Positions 25,518 to 34,288 of a DNA stretch of 39,753 nucleotides are shown here, in pieces. Every line of letters starts with the position of its first letter. Within the stretch, counting starts at the first letter, position 1. The stretch comes from an uncultured Bacteroidales bacterium (GTDB lineage Bacteria; Bacteroidota; Bacteroidia; Bacteroidales; WCHB1-69), in contig ONAB01000027.1 of NCBI GenBank assembly GCA_900315705.1, positions 571-40,323 on the forward strand, read 5' to 3'. The position numbers and the translations under genes were made by a program. Under the pieces are notes generated by a model. That model worked only from the letters and a program-made list of their open reading frames with translations, was not told the origin of the DNA and did no database searches.

Positions 25518-27431
25518 TTACAGAATCTCGAAACTTCTCTTGACAAATTCGCTCAGTTTCTCGCCGGTGAGGATGTTCTGCGACAGCAGGGCAAGGTCCA
25601 CCATCTGTTGGACGAGCTTGGTGCGCTTCTCATCGTCCTCCTCTGCCAGCACGCGCGAAGCGAGAGGATGGTTGCCGTTGACCACCAAGTTGTAATGATC
25701 GAAGTTGCCGTACAATCCTTGTTGACCGGAGACCTTTTCCATATCTTTGAAACGGCGCATAAATTCGTTTTGCGTGATCATCACGGGCAGGTCGCTCTCG
25801 CTGAGGTTCTCCACCATCACCGTGAAGGTCTTGTCATCCACATTCTTGGTGAAAAACTCTTTGAGATTTTTCTGCTGGTCGTCGGAGAGCTTGGCCGGTG
25901 TGGCCTCCTCTTTCTTCTCGATAAGTTTGTCGATGACATCCGCGTCCACGCGCGTGAACCGCACCTTCTCGTTTTTCTGCTCCAGCATCTGGATGGCGTG
26001 CGCGTCGAGGAATCCGTCCATCAACAGCACGTCATAGCCCTTCTCCTTGGCAGCGGAGATGTAGAGGTTCTGGGCATCGGCATTGGCGGCATAGAGGAAG
26101 ATGACATTGTCGTTCTTGTCGGTCTGCAAGACACTCACCAGATTCTTGTACTCTTCCACCGTGTAATACTTGCCTTCTGTGTTCTTGAGCAGGTAGATGT
26201 CTTTGATCTTGTCGTAGAACTTCTCGTCCGTGAGGGAGCCGTACTGCAGGAAGACCTTCAGCTCGTCCCATTTCTTCTCAAAGTCCTCGCGGTTTTCCTT
26301 GAACATCGTCTCCAACTTCTCGGCCACCTTCTTGCTGATGTAGGTGGAGATTTTCTTGACGTTGGCGTCGGATTGCAGATAGGAACGGGAGACGTTGAGC
26401 GGGATGTCGGGCGAGTCGATGACGCCGTGCAGCAGGGTCATAAACTCGGGGATGATGCCCTCCAGCTCGTCGGTGATAAAGACCTGGTTGCAGTAGAGCT
26501 GCACGCGGTTTTTCTTGAGGTCGAGCTGGTTCTTGACTTTCGGGAAATAGAGGATGCCGGTGAGGTTGAAGGGGTAGTCCACGTTGAGGTGGATTTGGAA
26601 CATCGGGTCCTCGAAGTTCATCGGATAGAGCTCGTGGTAGAACTTCTTGTAGTCCTCATCGGTGAGGGAGGAAGGAGACTTCTGCCAGAGCGGGTCGGTG
26701 TCGTTGATGATGCGGGGCACCTGCACGGCTTCTTCCTTGGGTTCCTCTTTTTTCTCGTCCTTGTTTTCGTCAGAGGCCTCTTCGGGCTTGGGCTCGGGTT
26801 TGCGCCATTCGGTCTTGGTGCCGCAGAGGATGGGGATGGGCAGGAAACGGCAGTACTTGTTGAGCAGCCCCACGATTTTGTTCTCGTCGAGGAACTCGGC
26901 GGTGTCGTCGGCCACGTGCAGCACAATCTCGCTGCCGCGCTCCGCCTTGTCAATCTCTTCCAGGGTGAAATCGGGCGAGCCGTCGCAACTCCACTTCACG
27001 GCAGGGGCGTCGCTCTTGTACGACTTGGTGAGGATGTCGACGCGGTCGGCCACCATAAAGGAGGAGTAGAAGCCGAGCCCGAAATGGCCGATGATGTTGG
27101 CGGCGTCGGTGCCCTTGTATTTGGCCAGGAAATCCTCGGCGCCGGAGAATGCGATCTGGTTGATGTATTTGTCCACCTCCTCGGCCGTCATCCCGATGCC
27201 GTGGTCGATCACGCGGATGGTCTTGTCCTCCTTGTTGACCTTTACCTCGATGGTCAGGTCGCCCAACTCGCAGTCGGCCTCGCCGAGACTGACCAGACGC
27301 TTGATCTTCTGCGTGGCGTCCACGGCGTTCGAAATAAGTTCGCGAAGGAATATCTCATTGTCTGAATAGAGGAATTTCTTGATGACAGGGAAAATGTTTT
27401 CCGTTTGTACGTTGATTTTACCGGTTTGCAT
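25518..27431 (-). CDS. htpG: Molecular chaperone HtpG (Hsp90)
   Basis: A cytosolic Hsp90 homologue of 637 residues that uses ATP to remodel client proteins. GHKL motifs: E-L-I-S-N-A-V-D-A near 32, D-H-G-I-G-M-T near 79 and G-H-F-G-L-G-F-Y near 119. A charged linker (residues about 225-255, rich in E/K/D/P) separates the N-terminal and middle domains, as in other Bacteroidota HtpG. ATG 27429-27431 is chosen because family members start at this point (M-x-x-G-K-I-N-V-Q-T-E). It diverges from kamA across a 202-bp spacer. Confidence 0.96.
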   Translation of the reverse strand: MQTGKINVQTENIFPVIKKFLYSDNEIFLRELISNAVDATQKIKRLVSLGEADCELGDLTIEVKVNKEDKTIRVIDHGIGMTAEEVDKYINQIAFSGAEDFLAKYKGTDAANIIGHFGLGFYSSFMVADRVDILTKSYKSDAPAVKWSCDGSPDFTLEEIDKAERGSEIVLHVADDTAEFLDENKIVGLLNKYCRFLPIPILCGTKTEWRKPEPKPEEASDENKDEKKEEPKEEAVQVPRIINDTDPLWQKSPSSLTDEDYKKFYHELYPMNFEDPMFQIHLNVDYPFNLTGILYFPKVKNQLDLKKNRVQLYCNQVFITDELEGIIPEFMTLLHGVIDSPDIPLNVSRSYLQSDANVKKISTYISKKVAEKLETMFKENREDFEKKWDELKVFLQYGSLTDEKFYDKIKDIYLLKNTEGKYYTVEEYKNLVSVLQTDKNDNVIFLYAANADAQNLYISAAKEKGYDVLLMDGFLDAHAIQMLEQKNEKVRFTRVDADVIDKLIEKKEEATPAKLSDDQQKNLKEFFTKNVDDKTFTVMVENLSESDLPVMITQNEFMRRFKDMEKVSGQQGLYGNFDHYNLVVNGNHPLASRVLAEEDDEKRTKLVQQMVDLALLSQNILTGEKLSEFVKRSFEIL

Positions 27432-27512
27432 ATCGTTGTTTTTTTGTTGTTTTAAAAAAAATATGTGAAAAAAGCAGATTTGTCTTGCAAAATCTGTGCC
27501 AAAAGACAAGGG

Positions 27513-27525
27513 TGACAGAATGGCA
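27513..27525. promoter_or_regulatory. Candidate operator-like motif between htpG and kamA
   Basis: TGACAGAATGGCA is a near-palindrome (TGACA-GAA-TGGCA, one mismatch) in the divergent spacer. Near it, CAGATTT (27475-27481) and AAATCTG (27490-27496) form an inverted repeat with an 8-base spacer. A heat-shock link is only a guess. Confidence 0.25.
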
Positions 27526-27581
27526 GAGACTCGTTGAGAAAATGATGGATTTTAGGTTGACCGAGATTCAAATAAATTATG

Positions 27582-27589
27582 TACCTTTG
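27582..27589 (+). promoter_or_regulatory. -7 element for kamA
   Basis: TACCTTTG fits TAnnTTTG, 44 bp before the kamA ATG. Confidence 0.6.
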
Positions 27590-27633
27590 CCGCCTCAAAA
27601 AAAAACTCAAAAATCCGATTATAATTTTATAAT

Positions 27634-28872
27634 ATGGCAAGCAGAAGAAAAGAACTTTTCCCCAACGTTACCGATGCAGAATGGAACGATTGGAGATGGC
27701 AGGTCCGCAACAGAGTCGAGACCTTGGAAGAACTGAAAAAATACATCGATTTGACCCCGGCAGAGGAAGAGGGCGTGAAGAAGTCCCTCGCCACCCTCCG
27801 TATGGCCATCACCCCGTACTACCTGAGTCTGATCGACCCGAACAACCCGAAGTGCCCGATCCGCCGCCAGGCCATTCCGACGGCCGCCGAGGTGCACCAA
27901 TCGCCGGCCGACTTGCTCGACCCGCTGCACGAGGATGAGGACTCCCCGGTTCCCGGCCTCACCCACCGCTATCCCGACAGAGTGCTGTTCCTCATCACCG
28001 ATATGTGCTCGATGTACTGCCGTCACTGCACCCGCAGAAGATTCGCCGGCCAGCACGACTGCGAGTCCACGCAGGACCGCATCCAGGCCGCCATCGACTA
28101 CATCGCCCGCACCCCGCAAGTGCGCGACGTGCTGCTCTCCGGTGGCGACGCGCTGATGGTGGGCGACAAAATGCTCGAATCCATCATCCAACGCCTGCGC
28201 GCTATCCCGCACGTGGAGATTATTCGTCTCGGCTCCCGTACCCCTGTGGTTTGCCCGCAGCGCATCACCGACGACTTGGTGAATATGTTGAAGAAATATC
28301 ATCCGATTTGGCTCAACACCCACTTCAACCACCCCAATGAGGTGACAGAAGAGTCTATGGCCGCTTGTGCCCGTCTTGCTGACGCCGGCATCCCGCTTGG
28401 CAACCAAACCGTGCTGTTGCGCGGCGTGAACGACGACACCGAGATCATGAAGCAGCTCGTACACGACCTCGTGCGCATGCGCGTGCGTCCGTACTACATC
28501 TACCAATGCGACCTCTCTATGGGTCTGGAGCATTTCCGCACGCCCGTCTCCAAGGGCATCGAGATCATCGAGAACTTGCGCGGACACACCTCCGGCTACT
28601 GCGTGCCGACCTTCGTGGTGGACGCTCCTGGCGGCGGCGGCAAGATTCCCGTGATGCCCCAGTACGTCATCTCCCAGAGCCCGCACAAGGTGATCCTCCG
28701 CAACTATGAAGGCGTCATCACCACCTACACCGAGCCCGAGGATTATCAGGAGAACACCTGCAGCCCGCTGCCCGACAAGAAGCACGTCGAAGGCGTGGCC
28801 TCCCTCCTCCACGGCGAGCAGATGGCGTTGGAGCCCAACGAGCTGGCGAGAAAGAAACGCCACAGAAAATAA
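27634..28872 (+). CDS. kamA: L-lysine 2,3-aminomutase (radical SAM, PLP)
   Basis: Converts L-lysine to L-beta-lysine using S-adenosylmethionine, a [4Fe-4S] cluster and PLP; the first step of lysine fermentation; cytosolic. 412 residues. The radical SAM motif is C125-S-M-Y-C129-R-H-C132. The PLP-binding lysine is K337 in P-G-G-G-G-K-I-P-V-M, and the substrate-binding aspartates are D293 and D330. All coincide with the numbering of the Clostridium subterminale enzyme. The intact substrate aspartates and the full C-terminal part argue against EpmB, the shorter EF-P-modifying paralogue. It is 17 kb from kamE and stands alone; no reactivase or diaminohexanoate dehydrogenase gene is adjacent. Confidence 0.97.
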   Translation: MASRRKELFPNVTDAEWNDWRWQVRNRVETLEELKKYIDLTPAEEEGVKKSLATLRMAITPYYLSLIDPNNPKCPIRRQAIPTAAEVHQSPADLLDPLHEDEDSPVPGLTHRYPDRVLFLITDMCSMYCRHCTRRRFAGQHDCESTQDRIQAAIDYIARTPQVRDVLLSGGDALMVGDKMLESIIQRLRAIPHVEIIRLGSRTPVVCPQRITDDLVNMLKKYHPIWLNTHFNHPNEVTEESMAACARLADAGIPLGNQTVLLRGVNDDTEIMKQLVHDLVRMRVRPYYIYQCDLSMGLEHFRTPVSKGIEIIENLRGHTSGYCVPTFVVDAPGGGGKIPVMPQYVISQSPHKVILRNYEGVITTYTEPEDYQENTCSPLPDKKHVEGVASLLHGEQMALEPNELARKKRHRK

Positions 28873-28888
28873 TATTGCGACACCAATA

Positions 28889-28918
28889 TGTAGAGACGGG
28901 GCACGCCCCGTCTCTACA
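28889..28918. terminator. Perfect 30-bp palindrome between kamA and the LytTR gene (repeat and likely bidirectional transcript end)
   Basis: TGTAGAGACGGGG (28889-28901) pairs perfectly with CCCCGTCTCTACA (28906-28918) around CACG. It lies 16 bp past the kamA stop and covers the TAG stop codon (28914-28916, minus strand) of the LytTR regulator. There is no T-run, so it is not a textbook terminator. It looks like a dispersed intergenic palindrome of the GTAGAGAC type. Confidence 0.75.
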
Positions 28919-29684
28919 AGGTGTACCACTCTTTGAATTCTGGAACGCGGGCCTTGCTGATGAGAATGCGTTCGGGAACGTTCACCGAAAGGGAAAGATT
29001 CAGCTTGCCGCCAAACCACATCGAGATGCCCTCGATGGCCTTGTGCGCCACCACATACTGCCGGTTGGCGCGGAAGAAGAGATGCGGATCCAACTGATCC
29101 ACAATGACATCCAACGGTTTGCCAACCACGACGGTCTTTCCGTCGAACGTAATCGCGCGCGACACCTTGTCCTCCAAATAGAAACACGCCACCTCCGCGA
29201 TGGCCAACGGAACCAACTTGTCTTTCACCGGAATCAGGAAGTAGGACTGGTACTGCCGCGACTGCCGGTTGAACATCTCCATCAGGGCGGAAAGCTGGCT
29301 GTTTTCGGCTGCCGAGGAGGCTTTCCCCTCGATTTTCCCGAATTTGTACAGTGCCCGCTGCAAATCCTCACGGTTGATGGGCTTCAGCAGATAATCGATG
29401 CTGTTCACCTGGAAGGCCTGCAACGCATATTGGTCGTACGCGGTGGTGAAAATAATCGGGCATTCGATGGTAATCTTGTCGAAGATGCGGAAGGCCAGCC
29501 CGTCCGCAAGATGGATGTCCATGAACACCAAATCAGGAGTTGGATTCGTCTGAAACCATTCAACCGTATCTTCCACAGTTTGAAGCACTTGCATCACCTG
29601 CAAATCGGGATTCTCCTCTGACAGCATCTTGGAGAGTCTCTGGGCTGCAATCGCTTCATCTTCTATAATGACCACTTTTTTCAT
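28914..29684 (-). CDS. LytTR-family response regulator
   Basis: A 256-residue regulator. The receiver domain has E8/D9 and phosphorylation site D56 in L-V-F-M-D-I-H-L, with K about 105 in Y-L-L-K-P-I. The C-terminal LytTR DNA-binding domain runs from about 155 to 250, with P-H-L-F-F-R-A-N-R-Q-Y-V-V as the typical core. It is the last gene of the minus-strand set TolC-HlyD-ABC2-ABC2-LytS-LytTR, 6 bp after the kinase gene, so it is the kinase's partner and probably regulates the efflux genes upstream. Its last codons run into the 28889 palindrome. Confidence 0.94.
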   Translation of the reverse strand: MKKVVIIEDEAIAAQRLSKMLSEENPDLQVMQVLQTVEDTVEWFQTNPTPDLVFMDIHLADGLAFRIFDKITIECPIIFTTAYDQYALQAFQVNSIDYLLKPINREDLQRALYKFGKIEGKASSAAENSQLSALMEMFNRQSRQYQSYFLIPVKDKLVPLAIAEVACFYLEDKVSRAITFDGKTVVVGKPLDVIVDQLDPHLFFRANRQYVVAHKAIEGISMWFGGKLNLSLSVNVPERILISKARVPEFKEWYTL

Positions 29685-29690
29685 AGCATT

Positions 29691-30782
29691 CTATTCTTTC
29701 ATTCTATCCAGCATTTCCATCGCTTTCTCTCTGGAAATCAGCGGAATATCCACCACGAACATCTCGTTGTCGCTGCGCATGGAAATATGCTCGCCGGCTA
29801 TCAGTTCGTAACGTTTGTCCAAATTGGCAAGCCCGACACCCTCAGACTCGGTGGCCTCCTTGGGACAAACGCGGTTGCTGACCCGCAATGTGCCGTTGCC
29901 AGTCGCCTCCAGACGAATCTCCAAAGGATGCTTGTCGCTTACCACATTGTGCTTCAGCGCGTTCTCAATCAACTGCTGCACGCTGATGGGCACCACATAG
30001 CCCTCCACCCCATCCAACCGGCGCACCACTTTCAGATTGTTGACGTAGCGGATGTTCATCATGTAAAGATAGGCATCCGCAAAGCGAAGTTCCTCCTCGA
30101 TCGGTACCAACTTGTTCTGCTGGATAGTGTAACGATAGGTCGATGCCAACTGCTGCAAATACTCCTGCGCCTTGTCGTCATCCATGCCAATCAATCCGCT
30201 AAGCGTGTTGAGCGAGTTGAATAGAAAATGCGGATCCAGCTGACTTTCAAGGGTCTCATAACGCACCAACAAGTTTTCCGACTGCAACCGCTCATTCTCC
30301 AGCATCATCTGATGTCGGCGACTCAGACTAAAAATCAGCAGCGTAATCATGATGGTCGTGATGACAATCAACCCGTCCTTGATCATGTTGCCGCTATAGG
30401 CCTTGTCTATCATAAATCCCTCGTAAATAAGGCGTTGCAATCCGATAGAGAGCAGCGAGAAAACGGCGGCGATGAGCAACGAACCGGCCGTGGCCAACAC
30501 GAAACGCCACGCCACAGGCAGTTTGCTCTTCACAATGCTGAAAACGAAGAGGAAAAGGACGAAGAAGAGTCCGCAGTTCAGTGCCAGACTCAAGGCCGGA
30601 TGATAACTGGAAGCAATCGTCCAAGTGGCGGTGTCCAGATGCCCCAAGGTCATGATTCCGGTAAGAATGATTCCGGCTGGCAAAGAGAGCCACAGGGCAT
30701 TCCGCACCGTGAAGGGGTTTATCACGTGCAACGGCTTCAGCCTAAACGCTGAAAGTCTTCTGTTTTTCGTATTGGCAACCAT
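29691..30782 (-). CDS. LytS-type sensor histidine kinase
   Basis: A 363-residue membrane kinase of the His_kinase (PF06580) group. Four hydrophobic helices occupy about residues 25-160 (for example L-S-L-P-A-G-I-I-L-T-G-I and L-I-V-I-T-T-I-M-I-T-L-L-I-F), then a coiled region (E-N-E-R-L-Q-S-E-N). The phosphoacceptor block is L-D-P-H-F-L-F-N-S-L-N near 190, followed by an ATPase domain with I-E-N-A-L-K-H-N and G-V-G-L-A-N-L. No extracytoplasmic sensor domain is present, so the signal is probably sensed in or near the membrane. It is followed by its LytTR partner and preceded, after 34 bp, by the second permease gene. Confidence 0.92.
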   Translation of the reverse strand: MVANTKNRRLSAFRLKPLHVINPFTVRNALWLSLPAGIILTGIMTLGHLDTATWTIASSYHPALSLALNCGLFFVLFLFVFSIVKSKLPVAWRFVLATAGSLLIAAVFSLLSIGLQRLIYEGFMIDKAYSGNMIKDGLIVITTIMITLLIFSLSRRHQMMLENERLQSENLLVRYETLESQLDPHFLFNSLNTLSGLIGMDDDKAQEYLQQLASTYRYTIQQNKLVPIEEELRFADAYLYMMNIRYVNNLKVVRRLDGVEGYVVPISVQQLIENALKHNVVSDKHPLEIRLEATGNGTLRVSNRVCPKEATESEGVGLANLDKRYELIAGEHISMRSDNEMFVVDIPLISREKAMEMLDRMKE

Positions 30783-30816
30783 ATTTCCTCAATCAAGCTG
30801 CAAATTAACATAAAAT

Positions 30817-32028
30817 TCAAATACACACAGCCCCATCTTTGTATTTGAAAAATTTCACCCTATAGAGCAGACAGGTGGTCAGAAAATAGAGTCCCGACTG
30901 CACCCAAAGCATCTGATACTCAAACTGAACCTGCTTGAGATGGGCGCCCATGGAGTTGATACGGACGAAGCCCTGGATGCCATGTGTGGAGGGGAACAGG
31001 TAGGAGAAGTATTTCCAAAACAGCGGCATGTTGGAGCGAGGCCACACCACACCCGACAGGAACAGCAGCACCACGCTGAAGAAGATGCAGACGAGGATGC
31101 CGGTGTCACGCTGACGAACGAACGAACCCACTGTCATGCTGAAAGATATAGTCGCCAACAAGAACGGCAAGAAGAAGAGGCAGAGGTCACCGAGACGGCC
31201 GATGTGGGGCAGTCCGAAGACTCGCGGGAGCAGCACCAAGTCAATGGCTACCAGCGGGATGTAGATCATCATGTAGGCTAACGAGCGACCAATGACCACC
31301 CGATAGACACTCCGATTGCGCAGTCGCTCTGGCACGATGGCGACGGTCTGTCCCTCCTCGCGAGCGGTGCCCGAAAGGATGCCGATGCCGAGGAACAGCG
31401 TTTGGTGGATGACCAACGCCAAGAGCGCCGGGACCAGAAAACTGGTGAATCCGCCCGCCGGCGAGAAGAGTTTCACGTCCTCGTAAGGCACTGGCGTAAT
31501 GGCCGTTTCGGCATCCTGTCCCGTCACGCCAGCCATCGCGTAGCGTTCGAGTTCGATATGCTTCATCTCGTCCAGCATCACGCTGCTGGCACCGGCAAAG
31601 ACGCTTCGGTAGTAGAGGAAACTGCTCATGTCGCAGAAGAGGCACAGCCGCGCCGTCTCGCCCTTCGCCAAACGGTCGCTGTAATCGTTCGGGAAATAGA
31701 CGATGCCGTTGACTTTGCGCTGCCGCATCAGCGATTCCGCCTCGGCCAAGGTGTTGCAATGGAAATCCACATTGACCTCCGGCGTGGCATCCAACTTATG
31801 GATAAACCGCTGACTCGAAGCACTTTGCGAATCATCAACCACCGCCACCGGCAGATTCTGGATACATTCGTGCTTGTAAATCGCCCCGAAAATCAGAGGA
31901 TAAATCAACGAACCCACGAAGAATATCAGCATCACTCCCCCATCGGTGAAAATGCGGTACAATTCCAGCGTGAAGACATCGTAAATATCTTTCAGTCCCG
32001 CTGTTATATTATGCCAAAAACTTTTCAT
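30817..32028 (-). CDS. ABC-2 type transporter permease (second)
   Basis: 403 residues. One N-terminal membrane helix (G-G-V-M-L-I-F-F-V-G-S-L-I-Y-P), then a ~150-residue periplasmic region beginning L-P-V-A-V-V-D-D-S-Q, then five helices, the layout of ABC2_membrane_3 (PF12698) permeases such as YbhR/YbhS/YhhJ. Exported substrates of such systems include drugs and cell-envelope lipids; the substrate here is unknown. The protein lacks Walker motifs. It lies 20 bp after the first permease gene. No ATPase gene lies in the cluster. Confidence 0.9.
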   Translation of the reverse strand: MKSFWHNITAGLKDIYDVFTLELYRIFTDGGVMLIFFVGSLIYPLIFGAIYKHECIQNLPVAVVDDSQSASSQRFIHKLDATPEVNVDFHCNTLAEAESLMRQRKVNGIVYFPNDYSDRLAKGETARLCLFCDMSSFLYYRSVFAGASSVMLDEMKHIELERYAMAGVTGQDAETAITPVPYEDVKLFSPAGGFTSFLVPALLALVIHQTLFLGIGILSGTAREEGQTVAIVPERLRNRSVYRVVIGRSLAYMMIYIPLVAIDLVLLPRVFGLPHIGRLGDLCLFFLPFLLATISFSMTVGSFVRQRDTGILVCIFFSVVLLFLSGVVWPRSNMPLFWKYFSYLFPSTHGIQGFVRINSMGAHLKQVQFEYQMLWVQSGLYFLTTCLLYRVKFFKYKDGAVCI

Positions 32029-32048
32029 AATCTACTGTTTATCAATAT

Positions 32049-33221
32049 TTAACACTCTATCGCCGCCTTGTTCGAATCGCATTTGGCCAGCCGGTTCAGC
32101 AGCAATCCTCCGATGCAACCCGCAATCAAAAAACAGAGCAGCCAGCAAAGATGAGACCAATACTGCGTAAAGGTCGCGCCAAACATCGCCACGTCCGCGT
32201 AGGTCAAGTAATAGTGGCGCAGAGGGAAGATGTAGCTGAAGGCCTGCAAAGCGGGCGGCATACTGACCACAGGATAGGAAAACCCTGACATTGAGAAGGA
32301 TAACATTCCGTAGATGGCGGCGATACTGACCGCAAGATGCTGGTCGGGGATCAGTCCGGCGAGAAGCACGCCCATCGACTGCATGGCCATCACGAACAGC
32401 AGCAGTGCCACCGAAAGGGCGAAGAAACTGCCCAAGCATACAAAATGGCTGAATCCGAACATCACAATGTTGCCGACAACGCCTAACAACGTAAACCAGC
32501 AAGTGTAAGGTAACAGTTTGCCGATCAGTGCTTTAAGCATGTCGCCGCCTGCGGTTGAAAGCCAGATTTTCTCTGTTTTCAGCTTATACTCGTTGGTCAC
32601 CAAATAGACCGTGAGCAGCAGCGCCATCACCCCGATAATGCCGGGAAGCATGGTGGTGAGCACGTATGGCAGATAGCTTCCCCAAGGGTTGCTGATCAGG
32701 TGCGCGTCTATTTCGATGGGCTGGATCATCCCCATAATCTGGTCTTCGGAATAGCCCTTTTTCCGCATCACCTCGCGTTGCACCGCTGCGGAAGTGAGTT
32801 TTCCGATGGTGCTTAACGTCTTGTAACTCAGCGATCCTGCCAACAGGTAAGCGTTGTTGGAATAGAGCGCGAGGTGCGGGGTCTTGAAGTCGAGCACTTC
32901 CGAATAGGTGCCGGCGGGAATCTCCAGAAATGCAAAGATTTCCTGCCGCTGCATAGCCTCACGCGCTTCGCTGTGACTGTTATAGACCGCCACAACAACC
33001 ACACCTTGGGTTGCGTCAATCTCGTGGCACAGCCGGCGCGAAAGGTAGCTGCCGTCCTGATCCACCACCGCAATCGGCAGATTCTCAGGCTGTCCCTCGT
33101 GCATGAACGTCAGGAAGAAGACGTAACTGAAGAGGATGCCGGCCGTCAGCAGAATCAGGTAACGCGGACTCTCCTTGATCAGTCCCAACTCCCTACAGAA
33201 GCAGTTCCACAAATGTCTCAT
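32049..33221 (-). CDS. ABC-2 type transporter permease (first)
   Basis: 390 residues, with the same plan as its neighbour: an N-terminal helix (L-I-L-L-T-A-G-I-L-F-S-Y-V), a periplasmic domain opening L-P-I-A-V-V-D-Q-D-G-S, then five membrane helices including L-P-G-I-I-G-V-M-A-L-L-L-T-V. The two permeases are distant paralogues and presumably form a heterodimer. It follows the HlyD gene after 26 bp. It has no nucleotide-binding domain of its own. Confidence 0.9.
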   Translation of the reverse strand: MRHLWNCFCRELGLIKESPRYLILLTAGILFSYVFFLTFMHEGQPENLPIAVVDQDGSYLSRRLCHEIDATQGVVVVAVYNSHSEAREAMQRQEIFAFLEIPAGTYSEVLDFKTPHLALYSNNAYLLAGSLSYKTLSTIGKLTSAAVQREVMRKKGYSEDQIMGMIQPIEIDAHLISNPWGSYLPYVLTTMLPGIIGVMALLLTVYLVTNEYKLKTEKIWLSTAGGDMLKALIGKLLPYTCWFTLLGVVGNIVMFGFSHFVCLGSFFALSVALLLFVMAMQSMGVLLAGLIPDQHLAVSIAAIYGMLSFSMSGFSYPVVSMPPALQAFSYIFPLRHYYLTYADVAMFGATFTQYWSHLCWLLCFLIAGCIGGLLLNRLAKCDSNKAAIEC

Positions 33222-33247
33222 GATACAATATTATATGTTGAAAGAAA

Positions 33248-34231
33248 CTATCGTTTGATGATGACCGTCATACCGGGACGCATGTCGGGAATCTTCTCTT
33301 GAGGGACCAACTTGACATCGAAGCTCTTCACGTCATACTGTCCGTTGGTTTTGGTGGCTCGCCAGGTGGCGTAGGAGGCCATGGCACGGAGGTAGGTGAC
33401 CTTCGCCTTGTAGGTCTGCTCGCCCAACGCGGGAATCTGCACCTCCACCACGCTGCCCACCTTCAAATCCTGGAGCAGGTCTTCGCGCACGCTGAAGGTG
33501 AACCAGACATCGTTCATATCCACGATGGACATCACGGGGGAGCCTGTGCCCAACAACTCCGAGCGTTTGGGGTAGATTTCCATCACCTCGCCGTCGCAGG
33601 GCGCGATGAGGAAACGGTCGTGGATGTAGGATTCGACCTCCGACACGGCGCCGCTGGCCTGCGCCACAAGTGCCTGCGCCGCTAACCTGTCCTGACTTTG
33701 CGCACCCTCCATGGCAAGGTCGTACTGCTGTTTTGCGGCGTTCGCAGTCGCCACGGCGGCCTTATACTGCGCCTCGGCCTCATCGCGTTTCTGCGCGGAA
33801 ACCACTTTCTTGTCGTACAGAGCCTGCACACGGTCGTAGGACTTCTTGGCGATATCGACACCGGCCTGCGCCTTCTGCCACATCTCGTAGGCGGAGGCGA
33901 TCTGCTGCTGACGGGCGCCGCTGTTGGCCTTGCTGCTCTGCGCGGACGCGGCGGTGCGTGCGGCCTTCGCCTGCGTGAGCTTGGCGTCCACCTCCGGACT
34001 GCTGATGTAAGCCAAGGTGTCGCCGACACGCACCTGCGAAGACTCTTCCACGTAAAGGGTGTCCAATCTACCCGGAACCTTGTTCGCGACACGGTATTCG
34101 GTAGCCATCACCTCTCCCATCAGCACTTCAGGTTCGGGACGCAAGGCCACCACTCCAATCAAGGCGACGATGACCACCACCGCAATCACCACGCCAATTC
34201 CAATCCATAAATTTCTCTTTGATTTTTCCAT
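33248..34231 (-). CDS. HlyD-type membrane-fusion (periplasmic adaptor) protein
   Basis: 327 residues. A single N-terminal membrane anchor (I-G-I-G-V-V-I-A-V-V-V-I-V-A-L-I) is followed by the first half of a lipoyl/barrel-sandwich domain (V-P-G-R-L-D-T-L-Y-V-E-E-S-S-Q-V-R-V-G-D-T-L), a long alanine-rich helical hairpin (about 80-200), the second half of the lipoyl domain (A-P-C-D-G-E-V-M-E-I-Y) and a beta-barrel domain. It bridges the inner-membrane permeases to TolC. Between this gene and tolC is heptamer array F. Confidence 0.93.
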   Translation of the reverse strand: MEKSKRNLWIGIGVVIAVVVIVALIGVVALRPEPEVLMGEVMATEYRVANKVPGRLDTLYVEESSQVRVGDTLAYISSPEVDAKLTQAKAARTAASAQSSKANSGARQQQIASAYEMWQKAQAGVDIAKKSYDRVQALYDKKVVSAQKRDEAEAQYKAAVATANAAKQQYDLAMEGAQSQDRLAAQALVAQASGAVSEVESYIHDRFLIAPCDGEVMEIYPKRSELLGTGSPVMSIVDMNDVWFTFSVREDLLQDLKVGSVVEVQIPALGEQTYKAKVTYLRAMASYATWRATKTNGQYDVKSFDVKLVPQEKIPDMRPGMTVIIKR

Positions 34232-34246
34232 ATTGTTTATTTTTAT

Positions 34247-34288
34247 TATTGTCCTATTGACTATTGCCTTTTCCCTATTCCCTACTTC
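34247..34288. repeat. Heptamer array F
   Basis: Six heptamers in phase (TATTGTC, CTATTGA, CTATTGC, CTTTTCC and so on) fill nearly the whole tolC-hlyD spacer. The TolC stop codon (34282-34284, minus strand) lies in the last unit. Confidence 0.75.

Noticed and set aside
27634-28872. EpmB (EF-P beta-lysylation enzyme) instead of lysine 2,3-aminomutase
   Set aside because: Numbering of K337, D293 and D330 and the full C-terminal part match true lysine 2,3-aminomutase; EpmB proteins are shorter, and kamDE is present in the same genome.
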